Program-made: the position numbers and the translations under genes
Notes under the pieces: generated by a model
Database searches by the model: none
What the model was told of the DNA's origin: nothing
What the model saw: only the letters and a program-made list of their open reading frames with translations
Shown: piece by piece, positions 36,201 through 43,459 of the stretch
How the letters are laid out: every line of letters starts with the position of its first letter
Numbering within the stretch: position 1 is the stretch's first letter
NCBI GenBank assembly: GCA_021325515.1
Contig: JAJPHC010000063.1
Span: 62,001-126,000, forward strand
Reading direction: 5' to 3'
Origin: Acidobacteriota bacterium
GTDB taxonomy: Bacteria > Acidobacteriota > Thermoanaerobaculia > Gp7-AA8
DNA length: 64,000 nt

Positions 36201-36424
36201 GCGATCCACTTTCCGTCGGGGGAGAATTTCGGGAAGAGCTCGATCCCATCATCCGCCGTCAGCCGGCGCGCCTCGCCGCCGCTCGTGGATGCGAGCCAGA
36301 GATCGCCCGCATAAACGAAGACGACTTTGTCGCCGTGGATGTCCGGCTGGCGAAGAAGTCTGGTGAGAGTTTCCTGAGAGAAAGCAGTGAGCGAGAGCGC
36401 GAGCAGAAGCGCGAGGCGTTTCAT
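33209..36424 (-). CDS. Tricorn-like S41 protease with TolB-type propeller
   Basis: A 1071-residue secreted protein: signal peptide (KRLALLLALSLTAFSQ), N-terminal six- to seven-bladed TolB/PD40-like propeller (repeating SPDGKWIAF, WTPDGKSILF, WSPDGKTIAYLSD), a Lys/Glu/Asp/Ala-rich linker at about 540-575, a second propeller part, a PDZ-like domain (AVDGVSARGVDNFYRLLENKG) and an S41 protease domain with GRIGYIHLPD, DALIIDDRFNGGG and the Ser-containing NGLAGSGGDALPYYFRE. This is the tricorn layout for degrading oligopeptides, here outside the cytosol. The last residues, RGRPRPQ, come from the adjoining repeat. Confidence 0.92.
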   Translation of the reverse strand: MKRLALLLALSLTAFSQETLTRLLRQPDIHGDKVVFVYAGDLWLASTSGGEARRLTADDGIELFPKFSPDGKWIAFCGEYSGTRQVYVISAEGGTPRQLTFYNDAGPLPPRGGIDNRVLDWTPDGKSILFLSHRVAQSDRLARPYIVPAGGGMEQPLPMPMGGGGAFSPDGTKLVYTPWDREFRTWKRYRGGRAQDVWIYDLVKNTAEQITNDPMTDNQPVWIGDAIYFTSDREGGKLNLWSYDLKTKQTKKVTNHTDFDVLWPSSDDAQVVYECGGYLWRYDTRSGKEERIPIRVVGDFRGALPYFKNVRGNIEDAFVSPTGARALLVARGELFTVPAKNGEIRNLTQSPGVRERDAAWSPDGKTIAYLSDRNGDEYELYLRPADGTGSERQLTKGSKAWNLAPKWSPDSKLIAYADKEHTLHVIDVATGKITDVDKGKFEDITTYVWSPDSRWIAYVKANRARFNEIWVYSVPDAKSARLTGGMTSDSDPAFDPKGRYLYFTSNRDFNLTFSAFEFNYVYTDPTRVYAGVLAADGPALFLPQSDEEKAAAAPAPEEKKDEKKEAKKADAVKVNIDFAGFESRVRAIPVSSGNYRQLDAVANGVLYLSGTGAKTQLNLYDIDDRKEETVVDGNVRGYDLSADHEKVLVRSGETYAIVAAKPGQKISDALNLDHLEMKIDPRAEWAQEFTDAWRILRDWFYDPKMHGNDWNAVRAQYAPLVPWVAHRFDLDYVLGELAGEVGAGHVYVQSPSDLDPAPRMESGLLGAEIVAADGVFRIAKIYPGENWHESRRSPLTEPGVKAKEGEYILAVDGVSARGVDNFYRLLENKGRRVVTLTLAASADGTGSHEEKVRTITNETNVRYLDWVASRRAYVDKVSGGRIGYIHLPDTAGEGNRELFRYFYPQIGKDALIIDDRFNGGGFIPDRMIELLDRPLLNYWVRRNLEPAMTPAYAHEGPKAILTNGLAGSGGDALPYYFRERKLGPVIGTRTWGGLIGLSGSPDLMDGGGVTVPTFRFKDTHGMWAVEGVGTAPDIEVVDRPDLVAAGHDPTLEKAVEVLMQELKERGRPRPQ

Positions 36425-36765
36425 ATCGCGTGACGTGATAGCACGATTGGGAACGGGCGCGTGTAACGGACGAGTGTTTTTTGGGGGGGGCATCGCACTG
36501 CTGCCTCGACGGCAGCAGCTCGCGGACGAGGACGTCCGCGCCCCAATTCCCGTCTTAGGTGGAGTGCGGACGCCTCGTCCGCACATCGCGTGTGCTTCAA
36601 CGGAGCACTGCTGCCTCGACGGCAGCAGCTCGCGGACGAGGGCGTCCGCGCTCCAATTCCCGTCTCAGGTGGGGTGCGGACGTCTCGTCCGCACATCGTG
36701 TGTTTCAACGGAGCACTGCTGCCTCGACGGCCGCAGCTCGCGGACGAGGACGTCCGCGCCCACCA
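36425..36765. repeat. Tandem block of ~109-base repeats
   Basis: This 341-base stretch between the protease start and the aldehyde dehydrogenase stop holds no gene. Copies start at 36495, 36605 and 36713 (periods 110 and 108; the third partial). Each unit contains three palindromes: CTGC-CTCGACG-GCAG, CGCGGACGAGG-CGTCCGCG and GTGCGGACG-CGTCCGCAC. A run of eight or more G lies at 36482-36490. It shares the unit found at 53.6 and 55.7 kb. Confidence 0.88.
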
Positions 36766-38175
36766 TCACAGCCACTTCACTGCGAAATCGATCAGCTTCT
36801 GCTTCCATGCCGTGTACGGCGGATACATCAACTGGATCAGGCTGAACCTGAATGGTTGCTCGAGGACTCCTCGCGCGTTCGAGAACGTTTCGAAGCCGTA
36901 GCGGCCGTGCGCTTTTCCCATTCCGCTGTAGCCGATGCCGCCGAATGGGAGATGCAGTTGATAGAAGTGGATCAACGTGTCGTTCACCACCGTGCCGCCG
37001 GCGCTCGTCTCGCGCAACACGCGCTGCTGCACCGCGCGATCGCGGCTGAACAGATAGAGCACGAGCGGCTTCTCGCGCGCGGCGATCGACTGCAGCGCCT
37101 CATCCAGATCGCGATACGCGACCATCGGCAGGAGCGGACCGAAGATCTCCTGCTGCATCACCGGCTGGGACTCGGGCACATCCTCGAGCACCGTCGGGGC
37201 GACATCGCGTTCGTTGAATGCGCCGCCGGCGACGACGTTCGCGCCACTCTTCACCGCCTCGTCGAACAGATGCCGGATCCGTCCCGCGTGATTCGCATTC
37301 ACGAGCCAGCCGCGCTCACCCTCGACCGAGATCCTCTCGAGCTCCGCACGCAACTTCCCGATGAACGCGCCGCGCACCGTCTCATCGACCAGCAGATAGT
37401 CGGGCGCGATGCACACCTGGCCCGAATTGAAGCTCTTGCCCCACGCGATTTTCTTCGCGGCTTCGTCGAGATCGGCAGTGCGGTCGACGATCGCCGGCGA
37501 CTTGCCGCCCAGCTCCAGCGTCACCGGCGTCAGATGTTCGGCGGCTGCCTTCATCACGAGTTGTCCGATGCGGGGGCTGCCGGTGAAGAAGATGTGATCC
37601 CATCGTTTGCGAAGCAGCGCCTGCGCCACGGCTGCATCCCCTTCGATCACCGCCACCTCATCCTCGTCGAACACCTCGGCGAGAATGCGTTTCATGCAGG
37701 CCGCGGCATGCGGCGTCAACTCACTCGGCTTCAAAACCGCGCGATTGCCCGCGGCGATCGCCGAGGCGAGCGGGCCGAGCGTGAGATTGAAGGGGAAGTT
37801 CCAGGGCGAGATGATGAGCACCACACCCTTCGGCTCATAGACGATTTTCGATCGCGAGCCGAGCAATCCGATCGGCGTCGAAACGCGCTGCGGCCTCATC
37901 CACCGCTTCACGCGCCGCGCGGCATGTCTCGCCTCCTGCACGGACGGAAGGAGCTCGGAGAGATCGACTTCGGCGGCCGGTTTGCGGAAATCAGCCCAGA
38001 GCGCTGCGCGGATCTCCTCGCGCCGCGCGAGCAGCGTGTCGTGCAGCCGCCGCAGCTTCGCGCTGCGCATGCGCGCGCCGGGAGGACCCGCGCGCGCACG
38101 CGCCTGTTGTTGCGCTTCGTAGATTCGATCGATTTCGTCCGCGGCTACATCGCGGACGAGCGGTTCGATGGTCAC
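36766..38175 (-). CDS. Aldehyde dehydrogenase (class 3-like)
   Basis: A 469-residue NAD(P)-dependent dehydrogenase with GVVLIISPWNFPFNLTLGP, FTGSPRIGQLVMKAAAEHLT, catalytic Glu in LELGGKSPAIV and catalytic Cys in NSGQVCIAPDYLLV, and the EIFGPLLP motif. The C-terminus has a hydrophobic, basic tail (MYPPYTAWKQKLIDFAVKWL) like the membrane-facing end of fatty-aldehyde dehydrogenases. Likely acts on long-chain or aromatic aldehydes. The stop lies just after the tandem repeat block. Confidence 0.93.
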   Translation of the reverse strand: MTIEPLVRDVAADEIDRIYEAQQQARARAGPPGARMRSAKLRRLHDTLLARREEIRAALWADFRKPAAEVDLSELLPSVQEARHAARRVKRWMRPQRVSTPIGLLGSRSKIVYEPKGVVLIISPWNFPFNLTLGPLASAIAAGNRAVLKPSELTPHAAACMKRILAEVFDEDEVAVIEGDAAVAQALLRKRWDHIFFTGSPRIGQLVMKAAAEHLTPVTLELGGKSPAIVDRTADLDEAAKKIAWGKSFNSGQVCIAPDYLLVDETVRGAFIGKLRAELERISVEGERGWLVNANHAGRIRHLFDEAVKSGANVVAGGAFNERDVAPTVLEDVPESQPVMQQEIFGPLLPMVAYRDLDEALQSIAAREKPLVLYLFSRDRAVQQRVLRETSAGGTVVNDTLIHFYQLHLPFGGIGYSGMGKAHGRYGFETFSNARGVLEQPFRFSLIQLMYPPYTAWKQKLIDFAVKWL

Positions 38176-38184
38176 CGCGCGATG

Positions 38185-38928
38185 TTACGGCAGATTCACT
38201 TCCGCGACGTTCGTCAGATTGAAATAAACGAATTGCCCGCTGAAGTGATCCCGCGCCAGCACATCGACTTCGTTGCCGATGCACGAGTCGCTCAGGAAGG
38301 CCGTCGCCGTGTGGCCGTCCTTGTACGCCACCTGAACGGCGAGCACCTGAGTGCTGCAGCACTTCGCATTCGACTGCGGTGCCGCGGGACCGATGATCTT
38401 CGCGATCTCGGAACGATCGGGATGCGACACCGTGCCGTCGGCGAGGCAGAAGTTCGCCGTGTCGCTCGAGGCATAGCCGCTGAACGGAATCAGGTAGGCG
38501 AACTTGAAGCTGTCGGCATCGATCGCCACGGTGTTGCCGGCAACATCCTTGACGCTTCCCGTCGGCTTCGACTGCAGCGAAAAGTTGAGCGTGGTGCCTG
38601 TGGGTGCGGATGCAGTCACGGTCTGCGTCGAGGGCGAGTAGCCGCTGCGCGCCGCGGTCAGCCGCACGGGCAGGCCGCCGACGCGCGCGGAGATCGAGTA
38701 CTTCCCTTCCGCGTTCGTCGTCGCTTTCGTCTTGAAATTCTCGACCGTGATCTCAACGCTGGCGACGGGGCGCAGTGTCGTCGCATCGGAAACGATTCCG
38801 GTGATGGTCACATCGTACGGCGGAGCAGCCGCATGACGGCGCGCCGGTGCGGCGAACAGAGGCATGGCGATGATGGCAGCCGAACAGGCAAGCCAAACGA
38901 GCTTCTTCAACTGGGGAACCTGAGTCAT
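38185..38928 (-). CDS. Secreted protein with carboxypeptidase-regulatory-like domain
   Basis: A 247-residue protein starting at ATG 38928 with a GAGGAG ribosome site. Signal peptide (LVWLACSAAIIAMPLFAAPA), then a beta-sandwich of the CarboxypepD_reg type (VTITGIVSDATTLRPVASVEITVENFKTKATTNAEGKYSIS), and a unique C-terminal half with four cysteines (NFCLADG, KCCST, DSCIGN) that could form disulfides. Function unknown; probably a surface or periplasmic adhesive module. The longer in-frame reading is not needed. Confidence 0.75.
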   Translation of the reverse strand: MTQVPQLKKLVWLACSAAIIAMPLFAAPARRHAAAPPYDVTITGIVSDATTLRPVASVEITVENFKTKATTNAEGKYSISARVGGLPVRLTAARSGYSPSTQTVTASAPTGTTLNFSLQSKPTGSVKDVAGNTVAIDADSFKFAYLIPFSGYASSDTANFCLADGTVSHPDRSEIAKIIGPAAPQSNAKCCSTQVLAVQVAYKDGHTATAFLSDSCIGNEVDVLARDHFSGQFVYFNLTNVAEVNLP

Positions 38929-39181
38929 CGAGTCTCCTCGGGCATTTTTGAATGCGACGCGGCACGAGCGCGCGAAGTTCCGCGATCCTACCAAACCAGA
39001 CCGCACGCAGCAGGGCTGCCAGTGCCGTGCCGGAATTGGTACGTGTCTGCCTGACCTGCCGTTTAGCACGTTCTGTCTGATTTCGTGACCCGCGCCACAT
39101 TCTTTCCTTTTTTTCGACATTACGCTGTCGAAACAGAACGAAATCATCTTCTCGTCCGTAGTTGGATGAGAGAGCGCAACG
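38929..39181. other. Divergent intergenic region
   Basis: 253 bases between divergent starts at 38928 and 39182. It is noticeably lower in GC near 39085-39160 (CTTTTTTTCGACATTACG) and presumably carries both promoters, but no clear -35/-10 pair could be assigned. No gene was seen. Confidence 0.4.
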
Positions 39182-39655
39182 ATGTTCGCCATCAGAATCG
39201 AAACCGACCTCCCGCCGGATCAGGTACGCAGCCGCCTCAGCCGGGTCGTGGGACCGCGCGTCCGAAGCACCTCGGAGACGGCGATCCTCCGCCCGCTCGT
39301 TGGCCGCGTCGACGCCGAATCGTTCCTGATCCGCCGCCGCACTGCGCGCCGCGCGATGTGGCAGTCGAGGATCAACGGCCGCTACAGCGCCGCCGAGGCG
39401 GGCACGAGAATCGAGCTCGACATGCCGGCGGCGGTTCCGCTGCTGATGATCACCGTGCTGACCGTCGCCGCGATTGCGAACGGCGATGCGGCGATCGCCG
39501 GTCTGCTGGCGATGGTCGTCGCGATCTGCTCGGCCGCGGTGGCCTACGACGCCGGACGCGCCGTTGCCATCGTCCGCGGTGCGGTGAATGCGCATCGCGA
39601 TCGCGATCACGATCAGCCTCTCGCAGCCATCCAGTCGGAGCGCAAGATCGCGTAG
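39182..39655 (+). CDS. Small membrane protein, unknown
   Basis: A 157-residue protein: a soluble N-terminal part of about 80 residues (MFAIRIETDLPPDQVRSRLS) and two adjacent membrane helices at about 84-125 (AVPLLMITVLTVAAIANGDAAIAGLLAMVVAICSAAVAY, split by NGD). I do not recognise the family. It overlaps the convergent GNAT gene by 43 bases, coding both ends in opposite strands. Confidence 0.65.
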   Translation: MFAIRIETDLPPDQVRSRLSRVVGPRVRSTSETAILRPLVGRVDAESFLIRRRTARRAMWQSRINGRYSAAEAGTRIELDMPAAVPLLMITVLTVAAIANGDAAIAGLLAMVVAICSAAVAYDAGRAVAIVRGAVNAHRDRDHDQPLAAIQSERKIA

Positions 39656-40164
39656 TGGTCGACGTCGACGAGCTCGTCCCATTTCCTGACTGACTCGCGG
39701 AAGCGCCCTTCGAACGTCATCCCCACCTTCTGCATCACGCGGCCCGATCCCGGGTTCCTCGTGAAGTGCTCCGCCTCGATGCGATGCAGGCCGAGCTCGC
39801 GAAAGCCGTAGTCGATGAGCGCAGCCGCGGCTTCCGTGGCATAGCCGCGATTCCAGTACGGGACGCCGATCCAGTAACCGAGCTCGCCGCGATCGTGCTC
39901 GCGGTGAATCGTGAGGCCGATCGCCCCCGCCAGCGCACCATCCTCACGAAGAAAGATCCCGAGGTTGACCATCTTGCCTTCCTCGAACTTCTGCACATTC
40001 GACGCAATCCAATCGGCTGCTGCACCTTCCGGATAGGGATGAGGGATCGCGAGCGTGTTCAGCGCGATCTCGTACGCGGAGACGAGGCGGTGCAGGGCCG
40101 CGGCGTCCTCCAGGTTCAGCGCGCGAAGCGTCAGGCGCTCGGTCTCGAGTGTCGGCAACGTCAC
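39613..40164 (-). CDS. GNAT acetyltransferase (RimJ/RimL type)
   Basis: A 183-residue N-acetyltransferase: LETERLTLRALNLEDAAALHRL at the N-terminus, GAIGLTIHREHDRGELGYWIGVPYWNRGYATEAAAALIDYGF with the acetyl-CoA loop (RGYATE), and HRIEAEHFTRNPGSGRVMQKVGM. Such enzymes acetylate ribosomal protein N-termini or small amines. It is the last gene of the MoxR/Bat unit, its ATG overlapping the batD stop by four bases, but it may serve an unrelated role. Confidence 0.9.
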   Translation of the reverse strand: MTLPTLETERLTLRALNLEDAAALHRLVSAYEIALNTLAIPHPYPEGAAADWIASNVQKFEEGKMVNLGIFLREDGALAGAIGLTIHREHDRGELGYWIGVPYWNRGYATEAAAALIDYGFRELGLHRIEAEHFTRNPGSGRVMQKVGMTFEGRFRESVRKWDELVDVDHYAILRSDWMAARG

Positions 40165-41741
40165 GGACGCGATTGTAGGAAATCACGCACGCGTACTTCG
40201 ATCTCTTTCTGGACGTCGTCGACCTCGATGCGTTCATGCTCGACGGAGTCGAGCAGAGAGACGACGGCTCGATACGCATCGCCGCGATCGCTCGCCTCGC
40301 GGAGAAGTGCGGCTTCGTCGAGGTCTTTCGCCGCGAGGAACGCTTGCAGCTTCGCGCGCGCCTCTTCCAGCGGATGCGTAAGCGCGCGAACGCGCGAGCG
40401 GAGAGAGAGCGCGCGGCGAATCGGAACAGCGCTCAGTCCCAGGACGGCGAGCGCGAGAACGGCGAGCGCAATGCGGCGGAGTGCGGGCGACTCCTCAACA
40501 CTGTGCGGACGAGGCGTCCGCACTCCGACCTGCTGGGCAGCGGTCACGGTCAGCGTCTTCGCCCCGCATCGGAGATCCTGGCGTCCGTTCGCAGGAGAGA
40601 AGGCGTGCGTGATCAGCGGCGGCAGGGTGAATGCGCCGTCGTGCGATGGAAAGACGAGCAGCTTCCAGTGCCGCGTCATCGTCGCGCCATCCGCGCTGCG
40701 AATGACGTTGACCTTCCCCTCTTCGATCTGCGTGCTGCCTTCAACGGGGCCTGCCCATTGCGGCGCCGGTGCATTGCGAAGATTCGCGCGGCCGCTCAAT
40801 GCGACGTCGATCGTGACCGGCCCGCCGTTCGCCTGCACCGGATTGCCGCAGTTCATCGCCACATCGCCAACGACATCGACCTGCGGTCCGGGCGGAATCG
40901 GCTGCACGTCGATGGAGAGCGGCGTGCTGTGCCGCGAGATATCGACGACGCTTCCTTCGAATTCTCCGAACGGCGTGCCGAGGTCGATCTGCCGCACGAT
41001 GCGCGCGGCCACCTCGAGCGGATCGATCGTGAGCGTGCCCGTCTGCAGCGGGAACACCGCGATCCGCTTGATGACGAGCTTCTGCGCCGTCAGCCCATCG
41101 AGCGTCACCTGCTGCGCCTGCTCGTTCGCGACACCCAGCTCTTCCGTCCAGAAGTTCTGAAGTTTCGGCGCATTCGTGATGTCCCACTGATCGACGCTCG
41201 CCGCGTTGTAGACGGTCCAGGTCACGACGATCTGTTCGCCGGCGTACGCCTTCGTTCGATCCGCTTCGACGACGACGAAGAACGGATCGCGTTTCGTGGC
41301 GAGCAGCTCGCGGAGAATGCTCGACGGGTCGTTCGTCTGACCGGCGAGATCCGCGGCGACCTGAATCGTGACCTGCGGCAGCGTCTCGTGCGCCCCTTCC
41401 TTCGACTCGAGCGCGATCGGACCGACCGCCGCCGTGCCCGCCGCCAGCGGCCGCGCGAGATAGCGCAGCGCCTTCCGCTGCGTCAACGTGCCATTCACCC
41501 ACGTGATCTCCGACGACGTCGAAGGTCCACTGACGATCTTCAGATTCGTCAGCGGCAGCTCGACGGAATCGATCGAGGTGAAGCCGCCCTCCAGCGAGAC
41601 GGTGATCGTGATCGTGTCATCGACCATGATCGAGTTGCGATCGACGGTGAGGGTATCGGCGACGGTCGTGCCGGCGAACAGCAGGAACAACGCAAGAATG
41701 GTCACGCGGGCTCGTGGGCTCGTGAAACCGCGCATCCTCAT
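40161..41741 (-). CDS. BatD-like periplasmic protein
   Basis: A 526-residue protein: signal peptide (VTILALFLLFAGTTVADT), several Ig-like beta domains (LTVDRNSIMVDDTITITVSLEGGF, NGGPVTIDVALSGRANL), a C-terminal membrane helix (IALAVLALAVLGLSAVPI) and a cytoplasmic tail. Family: BatD, linked to aerotolerance and envelope integrity with MoxR and VWA partners. Two repeat insertions are in frame: the N-terminal RGFTSPRARVT (41701-41733) and VGVRTPRPHS before the membrane helix (40503-40523). A GTG start six bases upstream (41747) is possible; ATG 41741 gives a TGATG junction. Confidence 0.85.
   Translation of the reverse strand: MRMRGFTSPRARVTILALFLLFAGTTVADTLTVDRNSIMVDDTITITVSLEGGFTSIDSVELPLTNLKIVSGPSTSSEITWVNGTLTQRKALRYLARPLAAGTAAVGPIALESKEGAHETLPQVTIQVAADLAGQTNDPSSILRELLATKRDPFFVVVEADRTKAYAGEQIVVTWTVYNAASVDQWDITNAPKLQNFWTEELGVANEQAQQVTLDGLTAQKLVIKRIAVFPLQTGTLTIDPLEVAARIVRQIDLGTPFGEFEGSVVDISRHSTPLSIDVQPIPPGPQVDVVGDVAMNCGNPVQANGGPVTIDVALSGRANLRNAPAPQWAGPVEGSTQIEEGKVNVIRSADGATMTRHWKLLVFPSHDGAFTLPPLITHAFSPANGRQDLRCGAKTLTVTAAQQVGVRTPRPHSVEESPALRRIALAVLALAVLGLSAVPIRRALSLRSRVRALTHPLEEARAKLQAFLAAKDLDEAALLREASDRGDAYRAVVSLLDSVEHERIEVDDVQKEIEVRVRDFLQSRP
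40503..40523. repeat. GTGCGGACG palindrome inside batD coding sequence
   Basis: The 21-base palindrome lies in frame in batD and encodes VRTPRPH. It is the same unit as at 21197 and 43409 but in a coding position between the last Ig-like domain and the membrane helix. Confidence 0.88.
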
Positions 41742-42379
41742 CACCACCCTACTCCCGCGTTCTCCGCCTTCCCCCTGCGCATGCGCGACAACTCTTCCTG
41801 TTCCTGTTGCTGCACGGCGCGCAGCAGCGCTTCGGCGCTCGTCTGGCCGTTCTGCTGATTCGACGGTTTTTCGCCCGGCGCGGGAGCGCGATTCTGCTGC
41901 TGGTTCTGCTGCGGCCCTTTCGGATTCGGCTGCCGGCCGCCGCCGTTCTGCTGTTGCTGGGACTCGGCTTTCTTTCGCAGCGCGATCTCGAGATTGCGCT
42001 TCGCCTGCGCATCTTCCGGCCGCATCCGCAGCACGTCCTTCAGATCGCGGATCGCGGCATCGAACGCATTCGCGGCGAGCGCGCTGGTGCCGCGGTTGTA
42101 GAGCGCGTCGGCGCGCAGCTTCGGATCGCGCATCGCATTCGACAACGTCTTCGATCCCTTTTCCAGCTCACCGGCCGCGACCTGCGCGGTGCCGAGGTTG
42201 AATTGCGCCGGCGGGGTGTGGCGGATCGCTTCCGCATCGGCGAAGGATTTCGCCGCCTTTCTGTACTCCTGCTTCGCGTATTCGGCGATTCCGCGCGACG
42301 TCGCCGCGTAGGAGCTCGTGGCCTGCGTCAGCTTCTGCCACAACCCCGTCCACGTGATGAGCAGCAGAATCGCGATCAT
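41741..42379 (-). CDS. TPR protein of the Bat operon (BatC/BatE-like)
   Basis: A 212-residue protein starting at ATG 42379 with an N-terminal membrane helix (MIAILLLITWTGLW), TPR units at about 40-140 (AEYAKQEYRKAAKSFADAEAI, ALYNRGTSALAANAFDAAIRDLKDVL), and a Gln/Asn/Pro-rich disordered tail (QQQQNGGGRQPNPKGPQQNQQ). Fits the TPR component found with BatA/B/D. The start overlaps the VWA gene stop as ATGA, the end overlaps batD by one base. Confidence 0.82.
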   Translation of the reverse strand: MIAILLLITWTGLWQKLTQATSSYAATSRGIAEYAKQEYRKAAKSFADAEAIRHTPPAQFNLGTAQVAAGELEKGSKTLSNAMRDPKLRADALYNRGTSALAANAFDAAIRDLKDVLRMRPEDAQAKRNLEIALRKKAESQQQQNGGGRQPNPKGPQQNQQQNRAPAPGEKPSNQQNGQTSAEALLRAVQQQEQEELSRMRRGKAENAGVGW

Positions 42380-43329
42380 TCCGCACCTCGATGCGCGAGC
42401 GATCCGAGCATCAGCGCGATGAACGCGCAGGCCAGCGGCCACTGATAGCGATCGACCGGCACGCGAACCTGCTTCTGCCGCGCCGTGCCGCTGCCGCTCG
42501 ACGCCAGTGCATCGAGCGCATGCTCCGCGAAGGGATTGAAGAAGAAGAGGCCTCCGCTCTGGCTGGCGATCGACTGCATCACGTCCGGATGCGCGACCGT
42601 GTGCACCGCATTCCCTTCGTTGTCGATCAGCGACTTCCCTCCGCCGATCGGAATCGACGCACCGTTCTCGCTGCCGACGAGAACCGTGGAGACGGCGATG
42701 CCACGCGACTTCAGTTTCGCCAGCGCTTCGTTGAGACGCCGCCCCTGCTCTTCGCCGTCGCTGATGAGAATGATGTCGGCCTTCTGCGTCGGATCGGCGT
42801 CGATGAGCTTCTCCGCCGCGAGCAGCGCCTTGCCGATATCGGATCCGGGATCGCCGACCTCGCCCGCCGCGATCGAGTCGACGAGCTCCGCCACCGCCTC
42901 GCTGTCATTCGTCAGCGGCGACACCACCTCGGCATCGGCCTCGAAGATCACCATGCCGATGCGGCCGGGATGCGCGGCGATGATGCGCTTCGCCACCGAC
43001 TTCGCCGCATCGAGCCGCGAGGTTCCCACATCCTCCGCAAGCATGCTGTTGGAAACATCGAGCACGATGACGCGATTCGCCTCGCGCGCCTCGACGATCT
43101 GAAGCCGCGATCCGAATTGCGGGCCGGCGAGCGCGAAGAACCCGAGCGCAATCCCTGGCGTGAGGAACCACGGCCGCAGCCAGCGGATCGTGTTGGACGC
43201 GCCGCGCAGACGCTCGGAGACGAACTGCCGCGCAAGGCGATCGCGCATGCGCTCGCGCGCCACGAAAAAGATCGCCGCAAACGGAACCGCCGCGAGCAAC
43301 CAGAGAAAGCGCGCATCACGAAAGGTCAA
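42376..43329 (-). CDS. VWA-domain membrane protein (BatA/BatB-like)
   Basis: A 317-residue protein starting at TTG 43329 after a G-rich leader (LTFRDARFLWLLAAVPFAAIFF). Two N-terminal helices, a VWA domain at about 80-265 with MIDAS motif VLDVSNSM, and a C-terminal helix (WPLACAFIALMLGSLAHRG). A longer open frame upstream only adds repeat-derived residues (GRGVRTPVGV), so the TTG start is preferred. The VWA side faces the periplasm; partner to the next VWA protein. Confidence 0.87.
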   Translation of the reverse strand: MTFRDARFLWLLAAVPFAAIFFVARERMRDRLARQFVSERLRGASNTIRWLRPWFLTPGIALGFFALAGPQFGSRLQIVEAREANRVIVLDVSNSMLAEDVGTSRLDAAKSVAKRIIAAHPGRIGMVIFEADAEVVSPLTNDSEAVAELVDSIAAGEVGDPGSDIGKALLAAEKLIDADPTQKADIILISDGEEQGRRLNEALAKLKSRGIAVSTVLVGSENGASIPIGGGKSLIDNEGNAVHTVAHPDVMQSIASQSGGLFFFNPFAEHALDALASSGSGTARQKQVRVPVDRYQWPLACAFIALMLGSLAHRGAE

Positions 43330-43347
43330 GCGAACCCCCCGGGGTGC

Positions 43348-43446
43348 GCGGTCACGCGGGTTCGCGGGCTCGGAGGTGAAGCATGGTTTCCACCGCACCC
43401 CAACTGGAGTGCGGACGCCTCGTCCGCACATCTGTCCGTCCGCGCC
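43348..43446. repeat. Repeat pair between the two VWA genes
   Basis: It holds GGTCACGCGGGTTCGCGGGC-like sequence (43348-43373) and a GTGCGGACG palindrome (43409-43429), followed by CCGTCCGCGCCCC. It fills most of the only sizeable gap in the operon. The first element is related to repeats at 41701-41733 and 62550-62634. Confidence 0.8.
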
Positions 43447-43459
43447 CCACTTCGCCTCG

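Noticed and set aside
33767-36433. 888-codon plus-strand frame
   Set aside because: Antisense to the tricorn-like protease, which has complete domain evidence.
36495-36764. CRISPR array or tRNA cluster
   Set aside because: Period of about 109 bases with no unique spacers and no tRNA-like fold; units are palindromic repeats.
36559-39054. 831-codon plus-strand frame
   Set aside because: Starts in the tandem repeat block and is antisense to the aldehyde dehydrogenase and the carboxypeptidase-like gene.
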